NCBI GenBank assembly: GCA_037190845.1
Contig: JBBCJI010000010.1
Span: 1 to 64,000 of the forward strand
DNA length: 64,000 bases
Source of the DNA: JBEBVQ01 sp037190845
GTDB lineage: Bacteria > Bacteroidota > Bacteroidia > Chitinophagales > Chitinophagaceae
Reading direction: 5' to 3'
The position numbers were made by a program, and so were the translations under genes. Positions 9,174-17,834 of the stretch are shown piece by piece. Positions within the stretch are counted from its first letter, which is position 1; each line of letters begins with the position of its first letter. The notes beneath the pieces are model-generated. The model was given only the letters and a program-made list of their open reading frames with translations, did not search any database and was not told the DNA's origin.

Positions 9174-11048
9174 CTACCGCCCCATATACACCATTAATAT
9201 CTGCACATCGCTGGGGTTGACACCACTGATGCGGCTTGCTTGTCCCAGGGTACGGGGTTTTATCCTGGTGAGCTTCTGCCTGGCTTCCGTAGAAATAGCG
9301 GATAATTTATCATAGTTAAATGATTCTGGGATCACCAGGTCTTCGAGCGCAGCCATTTTCTGTACCAGTTCTTTTTCTTTTTCGATATAAACATCATATT
9401 TCACCTGTATTTCCGCCTGTTGCAGGTGCAGGGCCGGGTGATTATCCGCTCCTATAGATCCAGACAAACGTGGAACGGCTTCACAAAGCTCCTGCAGGGA
9501 TATGCCCGGACGTAATAATATTTTTCGGGCTTTTGTTTTTTCCTGCAAGGGGGGGAATCCTTTTTGTTCCAGGAATGTGTTTATTTCCTGCGGCTCTATC
9601 CCCACTGTTGCCAATCCATTTTTGATTTTTTCTACCGCTTCCTGCTTTTCCCGTACGCGCTGCATACGATCTTCTGAAGCCAACCCGATGTTATAACCCA
9701 GCGGTGTCAGCCGGAGGTCGGCATTATCCTGCCGCAGCAGTGTCCGGAATTCTGCCCGGCTGGTAAACATCCGATAGGGTTCGTCGGTTCCTTTATTAAT
9801 CAGATCATCTATCAGCACACCGATGTAGGCATCGCTACGCTGCAGCACTACTGGGTCCTGTTTATGTACTTTCCGGTGTGCATTGATCCCGGCCATCAGC
9901 CCCTGGCAGGCGGCTTCTTCATATCCTGTCGTCCCATTGATCTGGCCGGCAAAATAGAGATTGGGGATTAATTTGGTTTCAAGTGTAAATTGTAATTGTG
10001 TTGGCGGGAAATAATCATATTCTATGGCATAACCAGGGCGAAAGAACTTGGCATTTTCGAACCCGGGTACACTGGTTAATGCTTTATATTGTACCTCTTC
10101 CGGTAAGGAGGTGCTGAATCCATTTACATAAATTTCCACAGTATTCCACCCTTCCGGCTCTACAAACAGTTGGTGGCGGTCTTTTTCGGCAAACCGGCTG
10201 ATCTTGTCTTCAATACTGGGGCAATACCTGGGTCCGCTTCCTTTGATCCGGCCCTGATACATTGGGGATTGCTCAAATCCGGTCTTCAATATATCATGTA
10301 CTTCGGGGCTGGTATATGTAATCCAGCAGCACCGCTGCTGGTCCGGACGGATTCTTTCTACAGGAGCATAGGAAAACCCGACAATCTCTTCATCACCGTC
10401 CTGTACTTCCATGCTGGAATAATCCAGGCTTCTTCCGTCTATACGCGGCGGTGTTCCTGTTTTGAGCCGAGCGCTTTCAAAACCAAGCGATACTAATTGT
10501 TCTGTAATACCTGTAGCACCTTTTTCCCCCATTCTTCCACCACCGAACTGCTTCTCCCCAACATGGATGACGCCATTCAAAAACGTTCCATTAGTCAGCA
10601 CTACCGCTTTTGCCCTGATTTCCTGCCCCATACCGGTAACAACACCCTGAATTGTTCCACGTGAAACAATCAGTCCTTTTACCATATCCTGCCAGAAATC
10701 CAGATTCGGAGTCTGTTCCAGCATCTCACGCCATATCCCGGCAAACAACATCCGGTCATTCTGAGTTCGTGGGCTCCACATACCCGGGCCTTTGGATTTG
10801 TTTAACATCCGGAATTGAATCATGCTCCGATCACTTACTATACCACTATATCCTCCCAATGCATCAATTTCACGGACAATCTGTCCCTTTGCAATGCCAC
10901 CCATTGCCGGATTACAACTCATCTGGGCAATGGTCTGCATATTCATGGTAATTAGTAACACGCTTGACCCCATATTTGCGGCCGCAGCCGCCGCTTCACA
11001 TCCGGCATGACCGGCTCCAACTACAATTATATCATACTCTGGGAACAT
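9174..11048 (-). CDS. mnmG: tRNA uridine-5-carboxymethylaminomethyl modification enzyme MnmG
   Basis: MnmG (GidA) works with MnmE to install the carboxymethylaminomethyl group at wobble U34 of certain tRNAs, using FAD. The 624 residues are full length. The N-terminal Rossmann motif is VVGAGHAGCEAA, followed by MSCNPAMGGIAKGQ and REIDALGG, and the conserved NGTTGYEEAACQGL block lies mid-protein. The start is taken as the ATG at 11048 (MFPEYD); the upstream TTG is unlikely, because a -7 promoter box lies only six bases before this ATG. A perfect parS-type 16-mer is embedded in the coding sequence at 10653-10668. mnmG is often near the replication origin in bacteria, which fits the context. Confidence 0.96.
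   Translation of the reverse strand: MFPEYDIIVVGAGHAGCEAAAAAANMGSSVLLITMNMQTIAQMSCNPAMGGIAKGQIVREIDALGGYSGIVSDRSMIQFRMLNKSKGPGMWSPRTQNDRMLFAGIWREMLEQTPNLDFWQDMVKGLIVSRGTIQGVVTGMGQEIRAKAVVLTNGTFLNGVIHVGEKQFGGGRMGEKGATGITEQLVSLGFESARLKTGTPPRIDGRSLDYSSMEVQDGDEEIVGFSYAPVERIRPDQQRCCWITYTSPEVHDILKTGFEQSPMYQGRIKGSGPRYCPSIEDKISRFAEKDRHQLFVEPEGWNTVEIYVNGFSTSLPEEVQYKALTSVPGFENAKFFRPGYAIEYDYFPPTQLQFTLETKLIPNLYFAGQINGTTGYEEAACQGLMAGINAHRKVHKQDPVVLQRSDAYIGVLIDDLINKGTDEPYRMFTSRAEFRTLLRQDNADLRLTPLGYNIGLASEDRMQRVREKQEAVEKIKNGLATVGIEPQEINTFLEQKGFPPLQEKTKARKILLRPGISLQELCEAVPRLSGSIGADNHPALHLQQAEIQVKYDVYIEKEKELVQKMAALEDLVIPESFNYDKLSAISTEARQKLTRIKPRTLGQASRISGVNPSDVQILMVYMGR
10653..10668. other. parS-type centromere site inside mnmG
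   Basis: TGTTCCACGTGAAACA matches the conserved bacterial parS consensus TGTTNCACGTGAAACA at every position. It overlaps codons of a poorly conserved part of MnmG (IVSRGTI). ParB binds such sites and spreads to organise the origin region during chromosome segregation. ParB itself is not in the window. Confidence 0.8.
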
Positions 11049-11054
11049 AAACAG

Positions 11055-11062
11055 CAAAATTA
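11055..11062 (-). promoter_or_regulatory. -7 promoter box of mnmG
   Basis: On the minus strand, TAATTTTG matches TAnnTTTG exactly and ends six bases before the mnmG ATG, predicting a leaderless or nearly leaderless transcript. No clear -33 box is seen at the usual spacing. Confidence 0.4.
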
Positions 11063-11105
11063 CGGGAATCTGTAGAGACGTATACGTTAAACCTCAACAA
11101 AAAAA

Positions 11106-11121
11106 TGTTCCACGTGGAACA
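11106..11121. other. parS-type centromere site upstream of mnmG
   Basis: TGTTCCACGTGGAACA is a perfect 16-bp palindrome identical to the parS sequence I recall for Pseudomonas and one base from TGTTTCACGTGGAACA-type sites. It lies in the mnmG upstream region, 438 bp from the second site inside the gene and about 3.3 kb from the DnaA-box cluster. Confidence 0.82.
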
Positions 11122-11130
11122 TAAAATAAA

Positions 11131-11172
11131 TAAGAGAGCATGGTGCAGATCAAACTACACCATGCTCTCTTA
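11131..11172 (-). terminator. Intrinsic-type terminator of the PA-domain gene
   Basis: TAAGAGAGCATGGTG (11131-11145) and CACCATGCTCTCTTA (11158-11172) form a perfect 15-bp stem with a 12-base loop. On the minus strand the hairpin is followed by a T-rich run. It lies 36 bp after the stop of the secreted PA-domain gene. Confidence 0.75.
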
Positions 11173-11208
11173 TACTAACCTAATAGTTAACAATAAACTA
11201 TCGGGAAC

Positions 11209-13158
11209 CTATCTTTCAACAATGAACTTCCTTGCAGTAACCTTACCCTCACCCGGATTAATAACCAGATAATAAGTGCCGGAAGCCAGAGAAGTCGTAG
11301 GAATTGTAAATTGTCCCTGATGCACATTGTGATGTTCCTGACGCATAATGTTCCTACCCATAACATCGATAACAGAAAAAGTAACTTTGGATGCCACATT
11401 AGTCAAGCCAACCTTAACATTCAGCACATCAGCTACCGGGTTCGGATATAATGACAGTTCTTGATAAACCTCAGAAATATTGTTAACAGAAACATAATTG
11501 GTATCAGATGTAAAATGTAATGCCACAGAAGGAACCAGACCATTAGCCTGCTGACTATATCGTGCTGAATCCCCATTGTAGTGAGCTTCAAACGGTGTAC
11601 CGGATACAATATCTGCCTCCAGTGCACTTCTGCTACCTGGATACAGCGGTCCATAATGATCATAAAAACGGGATACGGTATTATTACGGCGGAAATAATT
11701 CCGCGGGTAATAATTCAGATAACCGTCTACACCTAAAAACCATCCTCCTGGCACATCAACAACAACCCAATACCAGGTGTCGTCTTTAGTAATAAATGCT
11801 TTTTCCGGAACATCAACATCAGTGATATAAGCACGGAAAATATGACCACTGGAATCTCCCTGGCGGAATTGCTTGGTACCTATTCCCACAGGTGTAAGTT
11901 CCTGCCCTACAATCCGGCCCATAGTGTCTGTACCATTCCATTCATACACATATACATTAACTTCTCCGGAATTTTCTAAACCCGGATTATTAGCATCCCC
12001 ATTAGATACACTAAATTGTACCCAACGTAATGCATCGCCACCCTTAGCTAAATAATACATTGGCCCCCACAAAAAGGCAGTCGGCTCTGTAAAACCATAA
12101 GATGAAGTAACAACCGGTCTGCCACGTTCAAAATCATAACGTGCTTTTGAATAGATTGAATCCGTAACATAGCTGGAGGCACTCCATACATTATCACCCG
12201 GAAGTTCATCTGTCTCATCATATTCTAAAGTGTATTCAGCATCAAGACGACCCTTGCCAGCGGCATGAAAATCTGTAAGATCATCAGTAAAACCATACAT
12301 GATAGAATCAGCAGCATCAAAATTGGCAATAAGTATAGAATCTCTTTTCAAAACAGAAGCACTTCCTCCATCAGGTGTAAAGGAGATAGTATTCCTTATA
12401 ATTACATTGGTCTGATCATCTGAACCAAAATTACCAATGAATGCTCCTGTAATTGCTTTATAAGCAGCCGGATTTCCATTTCCTGCTGCTACCTGTTTCT
12501 GAGGTATAGCATAAGCTCCCCATAATGCACCGCCTGTAGGCAGAAATCCAAGATCATCAGACACACCAAAACCCCACGGAGCAACACTCAGTCTAACTGT
12601 AACGCCTGCATTAAGCTCCGCATTGATCGCATCTCCATCCTCTTTAGATATCATCACCACAGGTATAGTAACCTGAGCACCCTGAGCACCGGCACCCATA
12701 CCAACGGGACCACCACTTACATTATTTACAATGATTACACCTTCAGCACCCGCCTGCTGTGCTCTCAATGCTTTAGCCCCAAATTCACAGTCACCCCTGT
12801 ATATGAGGGCCCAGTTATTATTTATAGCAGCCGCATTACTTAAAGTGGCACAGGCAAGCGAATCTTTTACTGCAACGATCTCAACATTATTCCATACATC
12901 ATCTATTGCACCGCCCCAGACATTTGCTCCACCTCTTCCGTTATTAGTTATATTATAAACCTTAGAACCTGCTACAGAAGCTGGCTCATTAATAAAAAAG
13001 CGACTCACATAATCCTTATGATAATTAGTCGGGTTAACATCAGCACCACCAACCTGCGAAAAACGAGGAGCAACGCCGGAATGCTGTGCATAGGTTTCGT
13101 GCATAAAAACCGTAGCAACAAGAGCAAGAGACCAAATTAAAAAAGTAGATTTTTGCAT
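11209..13158 (-). CDS. Secreted PA-domain protein with T9SS type A sorting domain
   Basis: The 649-residue protein has a signal peptide (1-24, ending TYAQ) and a protease-associated (PA) domain at about residues 95-185 (CATLSNAAAINNNWALIYRG, then AGAEGVIIVNN and IPVVMISKEDG). A long central region of unknown fold follows. The C-terminal type A sorting domain is marked by LYPNPVADVLNV and ends KFIVER. PA domains usually bind peptides or modify substrate access in proteases, but no protease catalytic motif is visible here. The gene lies between mnmG and nadA near the putative origin, with its own promoter and terminator. Confidence 0.85.
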   Translation of the reverse strand: MQKSTFLIWSLALVATVFMHETYAQHSGVAPRFSQVGGADVNPTNYHKDYVSRFFINEPASVAGSKVYNITNNGRGGANVWGGAIDDVWNNVEIVAVKDSLACATLSNAAAINNNWALIYRGDCEFGAKALRAQQAGAEGVIIVNNVSGGPVGMGAGAQGAQVTIPVVMISKEDGDAINAELNAGVTVRLSVAPWGFGVSDDLGFLPTGGALWGAYAIPQKQVAAGNGNPAAYKAITGAFIGNFGSDDQTNVIIRNTISFTPDGGSASVLKRDSILIANFDAADSIMYGFTDDLTDFHAAGKGRLDAEYTLEYDETDELPGDNVWSASSYVTDSIYSKARYDFERGRPVVTSSYGFTEPTAFLWGPMYYLAKGGDALRWVQFSVSNGDANNPGLENSGEVNVYVYEWNGTDTMGRIVGQELTPVGIGTKQFRQGDSSGHIFRAYITDVDVPEKAFITKDDTWYWVVVDVPGGWFLGVDGYLNYYPRNYFRRNNTVSRFYDHYGPLYPGSRSALEADIVSGTPFEAHYNGDSARYSQQANGLVPSVALHFTSDTNYVSVNNISEVYQELSLYPNPVADVLNVKVGLTNVASKVTFSVIDVMGRNIMRQEHHNVHQGQFTIPTTSLASGTYYLVINPGEGKVTARKFIVER

Positions 13159-13177
13159 AAAAATTCGAATTGAGCCG

Positions 13178-13208
13178 GAAAGTTATAAACATAGTGTGAA
13201 AAAACAAA
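13178..13208 (-). promoter_or_regulatory. Promoter of the PA-domain protein gene
   Basis: On the minus strand a TTTG (13205-13208) and TAACTTTC (13178-13185) are separated by exactly 19 bases. This is the Bacteroidota arrangement TTTG-N19-TAnnTTTG with one mismatch in the last base. It lies 20 bases upstream of the ATG at 13158. Confidence 0.6.
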
Positions 13209-13260
13209 AAATCCGGTTACAATTTTTTTTTGTTACACCGTCTGAAAATCACCAATTATA

Positions 13261-14274
13261 CTATACCAAACCATACTGTCTGCTCAACTCAAGCATGCGC
13301 TGGATAGGCTTTCCGGCAGCAATACGCAGTTCTTCATCCATCAGAATTTCCGGCTGTTCGTATTTCATACAGATATACAATTTTTCAAGTGTGTTTAGCT
13401 TCATATGCGGACAATCATTGCAGGCACAGGCATTATCCGGTGGAGCCGGAATAAATGTCTTGTCAGGAGCACGCTGCTGCATCTGATGAAGAATACCTGT
13501 CTCCGTTGCAACAATAAAAGTGCGTGCAGCTGACTCCTGCGTAAACTGAAGCAATTGGCTGGTAGAACCAATAAAATCTGCTATACGCAACACAGCTTCC
13601 TCACATTCGGGATGTGCAATAAGCAACGCGTCAGGATGGCGCTCTTTCAGCCGGATAATTTTCTCAAGAGAAAAAATCTCGTGCACCATACAGGCGCCGT
13701 TCCATAAAACCATATCCCTGCCGGTTACCTTATTGATCCAGGCCCCCAGGTTTTTATCAGGTGCAAATATGATTTTTTGCTCCGGTGGCAGATTTTCAAC
13801 AATTTGCCGGGCATTCGACGAGGTGCAGATAATGTCACTCAATGCCTTAATACCCGCAGAACAATTTATATATGAAATAACAATGTAATCAGGGTGCTGT
13901 TCCTTAAACAACTTGAATAAAGGTGGGGGACAGCTGTCGCTCAATGAACATCCGGCATTCAAATCCGGTATCAGCACTTTTTTGGCAGGATTCAATATTT
14001 TAGCAGTTTCCGCCATAAAATGAACACCAGCAAAAACAATAATATCCGCATCTGTCTTTGCTGCCTGTTGTGCAAGACCTAAGCTGTCTCCTATATAGTC
14101 TGCAACATCCTGTATGTCAGGCTCCTGATAATAATGAGCCAATAATACAGCATTCTTTTCCTTTTTCAATCGTCCAATCTCATCAAACAGGTCGAGCGAA
14201 GGATCGATATCTATGTCCAGAAATCCTTTTTTCTGCAATTTTTCCAGCTCTGCAGTTCCGTTATGCACATCCAT
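13261..14274 (-). CDS. nadA: Quinolinate synthase
   Basis: NadA condenses iminoaspartate with dihydroxyacetone phosphate to quinolinate in de novo NAD synthesis and carries a [4Fe-4S] cluster. The 337 residues contain the family blocks AHYYQEPDIQDVADYIGDS, VFAGVHFMAETAKIL, PDLNAGCSLSDSCP, HPECEE and CACNDCPHMKLNTLEK. These hold the three expected cluster cysteines. nadB and nadC are not adjacent. The ATG at 14274 directly borders the putative origin region and the gene points away from it. Confidence 0.95.
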   Translation of the reverse strand: MDVHNGTAELEKLQKKGFLDIDIDPSLDLFDEIGRLKKEKNAVLLAHYYQEPDIQDVADYIGDSLGLAQQAAKTDADIIVFAGVHFMAETAKILNPAKKVLIPDLNAGCSLSDSCPPPLFKLFKEQHPDYIVISYINCSAGIKALSDIICTSSNARQIVENLPPEQKIIFAPDKNLGAWINKVTGRDMVLWNGACMVHEIFSLEKIIRLKERHPDALLIAHPECEEAVLRIADFIGSTSQLLQFTQESAARTFIVATETGILHQMQQRAPDKTFIPAPPDNACACNDCPHMKLNTLEKLYICMKYEQPEILMDEELRIAAGKPIQRMLELSRQYGLV

Positions 14275-14378
14275 ATTAATAGAAGTATTTAAATTTTCTA
14301 AAAAGGACTATTACAGTTATGGTTGTTGATTTGGGGAAACAAAAAAGAGCTCCCTATTGCAAAATAACAGAATTATGT

Positions 14379-14720
14379 TCATCCACATCCGGTTAACTGG
14401 TTACCCACATCAAAAAACCGCATTTCAGGCGGATATTAACATAAAGTATAGAGAAGTGGATAAGTATGGTGTGTATAAATTACATGATAACCGAATTGGG
14501 GTTTAGTGTTAATAAATCGTAAACAGACGATGATAAAAATCTTACAGAAAATTGTGCACATGTGGATATCGGGATAACCGGAATGTTACAGACAGTTTAT
14601 ACACACCATTACACACCATTACACAGCTTATTCAGATATGAAAATTGAAATAATTATGAGATATGAATGACGAGTTATGAGTAAATAATTTATCTATCAT
14701 AACTCATAACTCATAACTCA
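14379..14720. other. oriC: Putative chromosomal replication origin (oriC)
   Basis: The 540-bp gap between divergent nadA and the chaperone gene holds six nonamers like the DnaA box TTATNCACA. Two are exact (14470-14478 on the minus strand, 14597-14605 on the plus strand). Four have one mismatch (14379-14387, 14401-14409, 14455-14463 and 14561-14569). A 10-bp direct repeat (ACACACCATT, twice, 14601-14620) follows, then AT-rich DNA to about 14735 that could serve as the unwinding element. Two parS sites nearby and a top-strand shift from C-rich to G-rich around here support the call. No experimental proof is visible. Confidence 0.65.
14672..14720. repeat. Tandem CATAACT repeat with inverted copy
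   Basis: Three tandem CATAACT heptamers (14699-14719) pair imperfectly with GAGTTATGAG (14672-14681) to form a hairpin in the AT-rich flank of the DnaA-box cluster. It may be a spontaneously growing repeat or part of the unwinding region. Confidence 0.5.
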
Positions 14721-14765
14721 ATATAAAATAAGGCAGGAATACCTGCATTATGTCAATTTTTCTTA

Positions 14766-14773
14766 TAAATTTG
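14766..14773 (+). promoter_or_regulatory. -7 promoter box of the PpiD-like gene
   Basis: TAAATTTG matches TAnnTTTG exactly and lies 41 bases upstream of the ATG at 14815. No convincing -33 element is seen. Confidence 0.35.
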
Positions 14774-14814
14774 CCGTCCTTAATTCATTAGTTTAAAGTT
14801 AATAAACATCCTTT

Positions 14815-16977
14815 ATGGCTGTAATTCAGAAAATCAGGGATAAATATGCGAAGCTGGCAGGATTTGTGATTGCCCTGGCGCTTGTTGGTTTTATTCTCAG
14901 CGATGCTGCAAGTGGAAATATCGCAAGCTTGTTTGGTAACAGTACTACCGTTGTAAAAGTGAATGGAGAAAAGGTGGATCAGAAGGAATACATGCAGCGC
15001 ATCAATGATTATGAGGCGATCTATCAATTATATGGTGGACGTACGCTGGACGATATGTTGAAAGCACAAGTGCATGATCAGGCATTGCGTGAGCTGATAT
15101 TCGAACGTATCATCAGTGAAGAGCTGGATGCACTGGGTATCGCTTCTTCCAAAGAAGAAGAAAACGATATCATAAAAGGTGTCAATACGGATCCTATGAT
15201 ACAGCAGTTCCCGTACTTCCGTAATCCTGAAACCGGCGGCTTTGACATGAATGCCTTGCTTGCTTTTGAAGGTAAGAAGATTGACATGTCAAATCCCAAT
15301 GCTGAAAGAGCTTTACACGAATGGGAAGTAGTAAAGCAGTATGTGAAGCGGAATTATAAAATGCAGAAGTATAATAATCTTATTGTAAACGGTATCTATC
15401 AGCCAAGTTTCCTGATAAAACAGCAAATTAAAGACCAGCACAGGCTCGCAAGCATCAGCTATGTAAAAATACCCTTCAATACGGTAGATGATAATGATCC
15501 TGCTGCAAAAGTTACAGATGCCGATATACAGGATTATATAAAGAAAAGAGGTGCGCAGTATACTATAGACGATCCTACCCGGACCATAGAATATGTTTCG
15601 TTTGATATAAATCCTTCTGCCGAAGATACAGCCCAGGTGCTGCAAGACATGGATCGTATCCGTGGTGATTTTGAAACGGCTACGGATATGGAAATATTCC
15701 TGGGCCGTAATTCCGATGAACCTTACACGGATGTATTTGTAAGCAGGAAGTCTTTAATGTCTGTGTTTGCTGATTCCGTTGTGGCTCTGCCAACCGGCTC
15801 AGTATTTGGTCCCTATTATGAAGGCGGATCGTATAAACTTACAAAAGTTGTGGAAAGACAGGTATTACCGGATTCCGTAACCTGTCGCCATATACTCGTG
15901 CGTACGGCGCAACAAGGACAAACCACACTTACTGATACACTGGCCAAGCAGAGGATAGACAGCGTGTTGATCGCATTAAAATCGGGCGTGGATTTCAATC
16001 AGTTGGTACAGCAATATTCTGATGATGACGGAAGCAAAAATACCGGTGGTGAATATGAGTTTACACTCCAGCAGCGCCCGCAGATATCCAAAGAGTTTGC
16101 AGATTTCATTTTCGAAGGAAAGGCAGGGCAGACCAAAGTGGTGAAAGTGGAGAATAATAATTATTCCGGCTATCATTATATAGAGATAGTCCGCCAGAGC
16201 ACCCCTGAACCGGTTGTAAAACTGGCTTCCGTAGTAAAGACATTCATGCCCAGCCAGCTTACCAATCAGGAGATATTTTCGAAAGCATCCGAATTTGCCG
16301 GGAGAAATACCAATGCGAAAGCATTTGATGAAGCCGCAAAAGCCGGAAGACTTGATAAACGCGTAGCCGCTAACATTAAGGTGAATGATTTTGTGATCGA
16401 AGGGGTTGGTCCTTCACGTGAGATCATCCGCTGGGTATTTGAAGCAGAAAAAGAAAATGTGTCACCAATATTTAACCTGGATAATCGTTATCTCGTAGTT
16501 AAACTGACGGATATACAGGAAAAAGGTCTGATGAAGCCTGATCCCAATAACCGTCCGATGCTGGAAGCCGCTGTAAAAGCAGAAAAGAAAGCCGGTATAC
16601 TCAAGGAAAAATACAAAGGGGTAAAAGATCTGCAAAGTCTGGCAACTGCTTCCGGTCAGCAGGTAGGCAATGCCGATTCGTTCAATGCGAGCAGCACGTA
16701 CCTGCCTTTCCTCGGTCCTGAACCGAAGGTTGTGGGTTACGCTTTCTATGAAGGGTTCAAGCCGAATACGGTTTCACCGGCCATAAAGGGACAGGATGGT
16801 ATCTTATTCATTTCGCTGAAAGACCGCCACGAAAAACCGGTAGAGGAAAATCCGTTTATGGTCACCCAGCAGCAGATGATGATGAGCATGCAGTTGAAGA
16901 ACAGCATTTCCGGAGGATTGATGGATGTATTACGCAGAAAAGCAAAAATTGAATACAACGGCGAACTGTTGTATTGA
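14815..16977 (+). CDS. SurA/PpiD-like periplasmic peptidyl-prolyl isomerase chaperone
   Basis: The 720-residue protein has an N-terminal membrane anchor (LAGFVIALALVGFILSDAA, residues 14-32), a SurA_N-type chaperone region with VNGEKVDQKEYMQRI, and a parvulin-type rotamase domain at about 353-463 (CRHILVRTA...SGVDFNQLVQQYSDD...GGEYEF). A further C-terminal region follows. Such proteins assist folding of outer-membrane and secreted proteins at the inner-membrane face, which fits a genome rich in T9SS cargo. It is close to E. coli PpiD in layout. A strong terminator follows the gene. Confidence 0.9.
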   Translation: MAVIQKIRDKYAKLAGFVIALALVGFILSDAASGNIASLFGNSTTVVKVNGEKVDQKEYMQRINDYEAIYQLYGGRTLDDMLKAQVHDQALRELIFERIISEELDALGIASSKEEENDIIKGVNTDPMIQQFPYFRNPETGGFDMNALLAFEGKKIDMSNPNAERALHEWEVVKQYVKRNYKMQKYNNLIVNGIYQPSFLIKQQIKDQHRLASISYVKIPFNTVDDNDPAAKVTDADIQDYIKKRGAQYTIDDPTRTIEYVSFDINPSAEDTAQVLQDMDRIRGDFETATDMEIFLGRNSDEPYTDVFVSRKSLMSVFADSVVALPTGSVFGPYYEGGSYKLTKVVERQVLPDSVTCRHILVRTAQQGQTTLTDTLAKQRIDSVLIALKSGVDFNQLVQQYSDDDGSKNTGGEYEFTLQQRPQISKEFADFIFEGKAGQTKVVKVENNNYSGYHYIEIVRQSTPEPVVKLASVVKTFMPSQLTNQEIFSKASEFAGRNTNAKAFDEAAKAGRLDKRVAANIKVNDFVIEGVGPSREIIRWVFEAEKENVSPIFNLDNRYLVVKLTDIQEKGLMKPDPNNRPMLEAAVKAEKKAGILKEKYKGVKDLQSLATASGQQVGNADSFNASSTYLPFLGPEPKVVGYAFYEGFKPNTVSPAIKGQDGILFISLKDRHEKPVEENPFMVTQQQMMMSMQLKNSISGGLMDVLRRKAKIEYNGELLY

Positions 16978-17000
16978 TTTTATATAAGTGCCTATTGATA

Positions 17001-17031
17001 AACAGTTCCGTATTTGCGGAACTGTTTTTTT
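17001..17031 (+). terminator. Intrinsic terminator after the PpiD-like gene
   Basis: AACAGTTCCG (17001-17010) and CGGAACTGTT (17017-17026) form a perfect 10-bp stem with a 6-base loop. An uninterrupted T run follows to 17031. Confidence 0.9.
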
Positions 17032-17140
17032 ATTATCTCCGTAGTTTTGCAACTGAAGGAGTTTGTATTAATAAGTTTCCCTTAATGAATGAGACAGTGA
17101 CAGAAAGTGAACTCAGTACTGTGATGGCATGGCGTGGTCG

Positions 17141-17175
17141 TCCCCCGTTGAAGGGGGATGGAGGGGGATGTTGAA
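17141..17175. repeat. Half-copy of the GTCCCCC/GGGGGAT intergenic element
   Basis: The 34-base block with CCCCCGTTGAAGGGGG and GGGGGATGT aligns with the right half of the palindromic element at 43157-43269. The 322-bp gap 16978-17299 holds the terminator, this repeat and no credible gene. The repeat is the reason for not extending the DUF2480 gene upstream of 17300. Confidence 0.55.
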
Positions 17176-17299
17176 GAAACACCCCTCACGTTCTCCCATC
17201 GACCAGCGGGCAATCCTTGCGATGCACGGTAAGAAAAATGAATGCTCAAAATCAGTTCAGTACAACTTGTCATTGGCAGCGAAGCAATCTCAATATCAT

Positions 17300-17803
17300 A
17301 TGATCGTAAATAAAGTAGCACAAAGCGGAATCATCACTTTAGACCTGGCGCCCTGGCTGCCGGAAAAGAAAAATATTGTATTATTTGATCTAAAGCCGTT
17401 TCTTTTTCGCGAAATGATCCTGCGTGAAAAGGATTACCGTGTGGCGTTACAGGAGTACGACTGGGAACCATACCGGGGTAAGCATGTGGCGGTTGCTTGT
17501 ACTGCGGATGCGATCATTCCGTTATGGGCTTATATGCTTGTCACAATGTACCTGCAACCTGTGGCTGCCACGGTTTATTACGGAACAGCAGAAGCGCTGG
17601 AACAACATCTGGTAACGACAGCCTTGCTGCAATCCATATCGCCTGAAGATTACCGGGACAAGCGGGTAGTATTAAAAGGATGCGGTGACACTACCATTCC
17701 GGAAGCAGCTTATGTAGCTGCATCAGCCATTCTTTTACCGGTTGTAAAAACGCTCATGTACGGAGAGCCATGCTCTACTGTGCCGGTGTATAAGCAGAAG
17801 TAA
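17300..17803 (+). CDS. DUF2480 family protein
   Basis: The 167-residue protein starts at the ATG at 17300 (MIVNKVAQSGIITLDL), which matches how DUF2480 proteins of Bacteroidota begin. The open frame reaches further upstream but only through repeat DNA. Family blocks include FDLKPFLFREMILREKDYR, the charged-aromatic block YDWEPYRGKHVAVACTADAI, and a C-terminal GCGDTTIPEAAYVAA. The function is unknown. It is convergent with the repressor gene 31 bp downstream. Confidence 0.85.
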   Translation: MIVNKVAQSGIITLDLAPWLPEKKNIVLFDLKPFLFREMILREKDYRVALQEYDWEPYRGKHVAVACTADAIIPLWAYMLVTMYLQPVAATVYYGTAEALEQHLVTTALLQSISPEDYRDKRVVLKGCGDTTIPEAAYVAASAILLPVVKTLMYGEPCSTVPVYKQK

Positions 17804-17834
17804 TGTGACAAATGTAGAAACACATTGGCCGCAT

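Noticed and set aside
10653..14720. Replication terminus instead of origin
   Set aside because: The composition shift goes from C-rich to G-rich moving right, which is the sign for an origin, and parS and DnaA boxes favour an origin.
16405..16425. Another CACGTG-centred sequence as a third parS site
   Set aside because: The flanks (TTCACGTGAG without matching TG/CA ends) miss several positions of the 16-base consensus.
17129..17299. Upstream extension of the DUF2480 gene
   Set aside because: The extra codons run through a repeat that also occurs at 43235-43269, and family members start at MIVNKVAQSG.
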